From positions 1-64,000 of the forward strand of contig NZ_JACTVI010000040.1 of assembly GCF_014495685.1 (NCBI RefSeq): DNA of 64,000 bases, read 5' to 3'. Position 1 is the first letter of the stretch. Each line of letters opens with the position of its first letter. A model generated the notes under the pieces. It had not been told where the DNA came from. It saw nothing but the letters and a program-made list of their open reading frames with translations, and searched no databases. This stretch comes from Streptomyces sp. TRM68367. Lineage in GTDB: Bacteria > Actinomycetota > Actinomycetes > Streptomycetales > Streptomycetaceae. Both the position numbers and the translations under genes were made by a program. Positions 59,472 to 64,000 of the stretch are shown in pieces.

Positions 59472-60236
59472 ATGGACACGGGCGCAGGTACGGATACGGA
59501 GATGATCGCCCTCCCGCCGGGACGGGTGACGCTGTCGGACCGCAGGACACAGCGCAGTTGGCCGGTCGACGTCGCCGCCTGCCGGCTCGCGGCGTGCCAG
59601 GTCACCCAGTCGCTGTACGAGGAGATCACCGGCCGCCGGCCGAGCACCGCGCGCGGGGAACGGCTGCCCGTCGAGGGGGTCTCCTGGGAGGACGCGGTCC
59701 GGTTCTGCAACGCCCTGTCGGAGCGCGCGGGGCTGGTGTCCGCCTATCACTTCCGGGCCGGCGGCGAGGGCGTCGAGTGGGACGCGTCCTGCGGCGGCTA
59801 CCGGCTGCCGACCGAGGCCGAGTGGGAGTACGCCTGCCGGGCCGGGACGGCCGGACCGCGGTACGGGGCGCTCGACGAGGTCGCCTGGTATCGCGGCAAC
59901 TCCGACGGCCGGGTCCGGGAGGTGGGCGGCAGGCGGCCCAACCCGTGGGGCCTGTACGACATGCTCGGCAACGTGTGGGAGTGGTGCTGGGACGTCTACG
60001 ACGCCGAGGTGTACGGCACCTACCGGGTCCTGCGCGGCGGCGGCTGGTTCGACGAGCACTGGAGCTGCCGGGCCTCCGTACGCCGCCGCAGTCATCCGGC
60101 GTTCCGGGTCGACGACGTGGGGTTCCGGGTCGCCCGTTCGGTCTCCGCCACTCCCGCTCGGCGGAGTCGCCCGGCATCACAGCTCCCGGTGGACCTTGGT
60201 GTTGGACGCCTGGGCGCGCGGGCGCAGGACCAGTAG
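59472..60236 (+). CDS. FGE-like (SUMF1) family protein
   Basis: A 254-residue protein with the formylglycine-generating-enzyme fold: LPVEGVSWEDAVRFCNALSE, YRLPTEAEWEYACRAG, GLYDMLGNVWEWCWD and RVLRGGGWFDEHWSCRASVR. The conserved cysteine pair that binds copper in active FGE appears absent from the last block, where only one Cys is seen, so it may be a non-catalytic relative. No sulfatase gene is adjacent. Its last 60 bases overlap the SDR gene end on the other strand. Confidence 0.78.
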   Translation: MDTGAGTDTEMIALPPGRVTLSDRRTQRSWPVDVAACRLAACQVTQSLYEEITGRRPSTARGERLPVEGVSWEDAVRFCNALSERAGLVSAYHFRAGGEGVEWDASCGGYRLPTEAEWEYACRAGTAGPRYGALDEVAWYRGNSDGRVREVGGRRPNPWGLYDMLGNVWEWCWDVYDAEVYGTYRVLRGGGWFDEHWSCRASVRRRSHPAFRVDDVGFRVARSVSATPARRSRPASQLPVDLGVGRLGARAQDQ

Positions 60237-60953
60237 GTCGACGTTGACGTGGCTGGGGCGGGTGACCGCCCAGGTGATGGTGCCGGCGACGTCGTCCGCG
60301 GTCAGGGGCTCGGCGACCCCCTCGTACACCTTCTCCGCCTTCTCCTCGTCGCCACCGAATCGGGTCAGGGCGAACTCCTCGGTCCGGACCATGCCGGGCG
60401 CGATCTCGATGACCCGGACCGGCTGCCCGACGATCTCCAGGCGCAGCGTCTCGGCGAGGACGTGCGCGCCGTGCTTGGCGGCGACATAGCCCGCACCGCC
60501 CTCGTACGTGCCGTGCCCCGCCGTGGACGACACGACCACCACCGTGCCGTCGCCGCTCGCGACCAGCTTGGGCAGCAGGGCCTGGGTGAGGTGGAGGGTG
60601 CCGATGACGTTCGTCTCGTACATCCGGCGCCAGTCGTCCGGGTCGCCGGTCGCGACCGGGTCGGCGCCCAGGGCACCGCCCGCGTTGTTCACGAGCACGC
60701 CGACCGTCCGGAACGCGGTGGCGAACTCGTCGACCGCGGCGCGGTCGGTGACGTCGAGCGCGTATGCCGTCGCCGAGTGTCCGGCCGCGGTGATCTCCTC
60801 GGTCAGCGCCTCGATGCGGTCCTTGCGCCGCGCGGTCAGCACGACGCGGTAGCCGGCCGCGGCGAGCTGCCGGGCCGTCGCGGCGCCGATACCGCTGCTC
60901 GCACCGGTGACGACGGCGATGCGGGACGCGGCGGACGGGGCGGCGGTGGCCAT
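60177..60953 (-). CDS. SDR-family oxidoreductase
   Basis: A 258-residue classical SDR: VVTGASSGIGAATARQLAAA (NADP site), NNAGG, VVVVSSTAGHGTYEGG and YVAAKHG (catalytic Tyr and Lys). Close to the YdfG-like 3-hydroxy acid dehydrogenases; the substrate is unknown. The ATG at 60953 starts MATAAPSAAS. It converges with the FGE-like gene. Confidence 0.88.
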   Translation of the reverse strand: MATAAPSAASRIAVVTGASSGIGAATARQLAAAGYRVVLTARRKDRIEALTEEITAAGHSATAYALDVTDRAAVDEFATAFRTVGVLVNNAGGALGADPVATGDPDDWRRMYETNVIGTLHLTQALLPKLVASGDGTVVVVSSTAGHGTYEGGAGYVAAKHGAHVLAETLRLEIVGQPVRVIEIAPGMVRTEEFALTRFGGDEEKAEKVYEGVAEPLTADDVAGTITWAVTRPSHVNVDLLVLRPRAQASNTKVHREL

Positions 60954-61239
60954 GAAACTGCTCCTGGAACGGCGGTGGGCTGCTGCCGCCAAGAGTAGGC
61001 GACGTCAGCCGCCGTTCCTCGGGGCCCGCATGATCACTCGGCCAGGACCCGGCCGAAGTGGGCGCGCACTCACCCACGCCACCCTCCTGGCCCAGGCCAG
61101 GCAGCAGAAGGTCCAAAGGTGAGAGGACGGTAGGGGGCACACTCCCGGTTGCCTCGTGACGAGTGAGAGGCCAGTAAGAAGGCCGCCCGAGCGGCACACA
61201 TCACGTCGTACGACGGCCACGGCTTGGCACACTGGATCC

Positions 61240-61959
<720 letters not shown>

Positions 61960-61960
61960 G

Positions 61961-63394
61961 GTGAGCCGCCTGCTCGCCAGGCGGCGGTTCCGGCTGCTCT
62001 CCCTGCGCACCACCTTCGCGATGTCCTTCGCGGCCGTCACCGCCGCCGTGACCGTCCTCGTCGGCATCCTGTCCTACGGCGCCGCCGCCCGGCTGGTGCG
62101 CGTGGACCAGCAGTCGGTGTTCGACGAGGTCGTACAGGACCTGCGGAGCGAGGTGCGCCAGCAGGAGATGACGCCGGACGACTTCTCCTCCTCCGAGCCC
62201 GGCCACGACCTCGTACGCCCCGCCCGCACGGACGTACAGGTCCTCGGCCCGCACGGCAGCATCCTGGACCCCGGACGCCCCGGCCTGCCGGTCACCGACC
62301 CCGACCGGCGCATCGCCGGCGCGCTCACGGCCGGGCGGCTGACCCAGCACAGCGACGTCGACGTGGGCGACGACATCTACCGGATCGCGACCGTCTCCCT
62401 CGGCGGCGGCCGCGGCGCGGTCCAGATCGCGCAGGAGTTCAGCGACACCGAGGACCTCCTGCACGCACTCCAGCGGCGCACCCTGATCCTCATGGCCGCG
62501 GTCGTCACCGCCGCCGGCCTGTTCGGCTGGTGGCTGGCCCGCCGCATCACCCGCCGCCTGGTCATCCTCACCTCCGCCGCCGAGGACGTCGCCCGCACCC
62601 GCCGGCTCGGCATCCAGGTACCGGTCGCCGGCTACGACGAGGTGGGCCGCCTCGGCCGCGCCTTCGACCGCATGCTCGGCAGACTCGCCCAGTCGGAGGA
62701 GGACCAGCGCCGCCTGATCCAGGACGCGGGACATGAGCTGCGTACGCCGCTGACGTCGCTGCGTACGAACATCTCGTTGCTGCGCCGCATCGACGAACTC
62801 CCGCCCGAGACCCGCGACGAGCTCGTGGCGGACCTGAGCCAGGAGGCCCGCGAGCTGACGGACCTCGTCAACGAACTCGTCGACCTCGCCGCCGGCCAGT
62901 CCGACACCGAGCCCCCGCAGCGGGTCGACCTCGCCGACATCGCCGAGGATGTCGCAGGCCTGGCCCGCCGCCGCGCGGGACGCGAGATCCGGGTCCACGT
63001 GACCGGCGACACGGTGACCGACGGCCGCCCCGGCATGCTCACGCGCGCGGTGTCCAACCTGGTCGAGAACGCCGTGAAGTTCGACCGCGACAAGAACGCC
63101 CCCGTCGAGGTCGCCGTCACGGGCCCCGCGCAGCGCCCCGGCACGATCCGCGTAGAAGTCCGCGACCGCGGCCCCGGCATAGCGGACCACGACCTCACCC
63201 GCGTCTTCGACCGCTTCTACCGAGCCCCCGACGCCCGCTCCCTCCCCGGTTCCGGCCTCGGCCTCTCCATCGTCCGCGAGGTGGCCCTCGCCCACGGAGG
63301 CGCCCCGTTCGCCGTCCGCCGGGGCGGGGGCGGGGCGGTGATCGGGTTCACGGTGGGAGGGGTGCCGGCGGAGGACGAGCGCGGCGGAACCTGA
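61961..63394 (+). CDS. Sensor histidine kinase
   Basis: A 477-residue membrane kinase. One N-terminal helix (residues 20-43), an extracytoplasmic sensor region to about 168, a second helix (ILMAAVVTAAGLFGWWLA) and a HAMP domain follow. The DHp box is GHELRTPLTSLR with His258, the N-box is NLVENAVKF and the G boxes are DRGPGI and GSGLGLSI. GTG start one base after the regulator gene. The signal is unknown. Confidence 0.93.
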   Translation: MSRLLARRRFRLLSLRTTFAMSFAAVTAAVTVLVGILSYGAAARLVRVDQQSVFDEVVQDLRSEVRQQEMTPDDFSSSEPGHDLVRPARTDVQVLGPHGSILDPGRPGLPVTDPDRRIAGALTAGRLTQHSDVDVGDDIYRIATVSLGGGRGAVQIAQEFSDTEDLLHALQRRTLILMAAVVTAAGLFGWWLARRITRRLVILTSAAEDVARTRRLGIQVPVAGYDEVGRLGRAFDRMLGRLAQSEEDQRRLIQDAGHELRTPLTSLRTNISLLRRIDELPPETRDELVADLSQEARELTDLVNELVDLAAGQSDTEPPQRVDLADIAEDVAGLARRRAGREIRVHVTGDTVTDGRPGMLTRAVSNLVENAVKFDRDKNAPVEVAVTGPAQRPGTIRVEVRDRGPGIADHDLTRVFDRFYRAPDARSLPGSGLGLSIVREVALAHGGAPFAVRRGGGGAVIGFTVGGVPAEDERGGT

Positions 63395-63485
63395 GGCAGG
63401 TGTCGTCGCGCGGTCCGGCCTTCACTTGCAAGGATGCCCAGGGGCCGCGACCGCCGCCCCTTGAACGAAGGGGAGGACCGGCAGC

Positions 63486-63992
63486 GTGCTGAGTGACGAG
63501 GAGGCCGCCGCTCTGGCGGCGATCGATGAGGCGGAGCTGGCGCGGACCCTGCTGGAGCTGATCGCCGTGCCGAGCGTGACCGGCAGTCCCGCCGAGTCGG
63601 AGCTGCAGCACCAGCTCGCCGGACGGCTGGAGCGCCTGGGGCTGGACGTCGACCTGTGGCCCCTGGACCTGCCCGCGCTGCGCGCGCACCCCGACTTCCC
63701 CGGCGCGGAAGCCCCCTGCGACGAGGCCTGGGGCCTGGTCGGCACGACCGAGGACGGCGGCGACGGACCGACGCTGATCCTCCAGCGCCACGTGGACGTC
63801 GTACCGCCCGGCGACCTCGCTGCCTGGGACGGTGACCCGTTCGTCCCCCGCGTGAGCGGAGACCTCGTCCACGGACGCGGCGCCTGCGACATGAAGGCCG
63901 GACTCGCCGCCCACCTCGCCGCGCTGGCCGCGATCCGGGCGGCCGGCATCCGCCTGCGCGGCCGCCTCGCCGTGCACTTCGTCGTCGGCTGA
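63486..63992 (+). pseudogene. Truncated M20 peptidase
   Basis: A 168-codon frame starts like an M20/ArgE-DapE metallopeptidase: ELARTLLELIAVPSVTGSPA, the first metal ligand in RHVDVVPPGDL (where the usual Gly before His is Arg) and GRGACDMKAG with the second. It stops at FVVG just where the Glu-Glu of the active site should follow. The remaining 250 or so residues are absent before the window ends 8 bases later. It is a truncated gene, a deletion junction or a sequence error; the window edge prevents a decision. Confidence 0.7.
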
Positions 63993-64000
63993 GCTCGGGG

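Overview
The window is about 72 percent GC chromosomal DNA from an actinomycete, almost certainly a Streptomyces. Signs are the extreme third-position GC in real genes, GTG starts and GTGA stop/start overlaps, Scr1-type HTH/DUF397 pairs, a futalosine-type menaquinone pathway (mqnA, mqnE, ubiX-like, mqnP, mqnL), a DUF4229 protein and an actinobacterial ResABC/CcsB cytochrome c supercluster. As far as I can judge from memory, the backbone order resembles the SCO4508 to SCO4469 part of the S. coelicolor core chromosome. I could not align it.

Layout. 0.2-5.4 kb: an orphan EccC-like type VII secretion ATPase and a wrecked Ser/Thr kinase gene. 5.4-15 kb: mqnA, a cold-shock gene, a methyltransferase, an acyl-CoA ligase, a thiolase, a fabG4-maoC deletion fusion, a TetR regulator and a dicarboxylate symporter. 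15-24 kb: the main menaquinone block with an Lrp regulator, UdgX, LysR and EamA genes. 24-29.8 kb: an accessory patch with HTH and IS remnants, an autonomous-looking GNAT/IF-1 operon with its own promoter, leader peptide, alternative RNA hairpins and terminator, a truncated uvrA-like gene divergent from a double-HTH MerR regulator, and an ECF-sigma/CU044_5270 fusion remnant. 29.8-36.6 kb: ccsB, resB, ccdA, resA, a broken lipoprotein gene, a histidine phosphatase and hemL, all on the minus strand (heme and cytochrome c maturation). 37-43.5 kb: integrase, methyltransferase and azlCD debris, a CtaG-like protein, an arsO plus arsI/cadI-like pair, and a second double-HTH MerR gene divergent from two Imm5-like genes. 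43.7-54.2 kb: a secreted pectate lyase, a TetR/MFS pair, an XRE/SDR pair, IS debris, and an ABC exporter pair with its TetR repressor in which one ABC gene is frameshifted. 54-64 kb: an ankyrin protein, an RsbW-like/XRE/DUF397 cassette, PhoD with a secreted discoidin-domain protein, an FGE-like protein, an SDR, a two-component system and a truncated M20 peptidase.

Two themes stand out. (1) Gene decay is frequent. At least a dozen loci are frameshifted, internally deleted or fused at old operon junctions. Assembly error could explain the single-base cases but not the multi-hundred-base deletions. (2) Several compact regulatory devices can be read directly: an ermC-like attenuator ahead of the GNAT/IF-1 operon, a shared motif in two MerR-controlled divergent promoters, and perfect palindromes in three divergent regulator/transporter or regulator/enzyme intergenic regions. 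I found no rRNA, tRNA, CRISPR array or intact mobile element.
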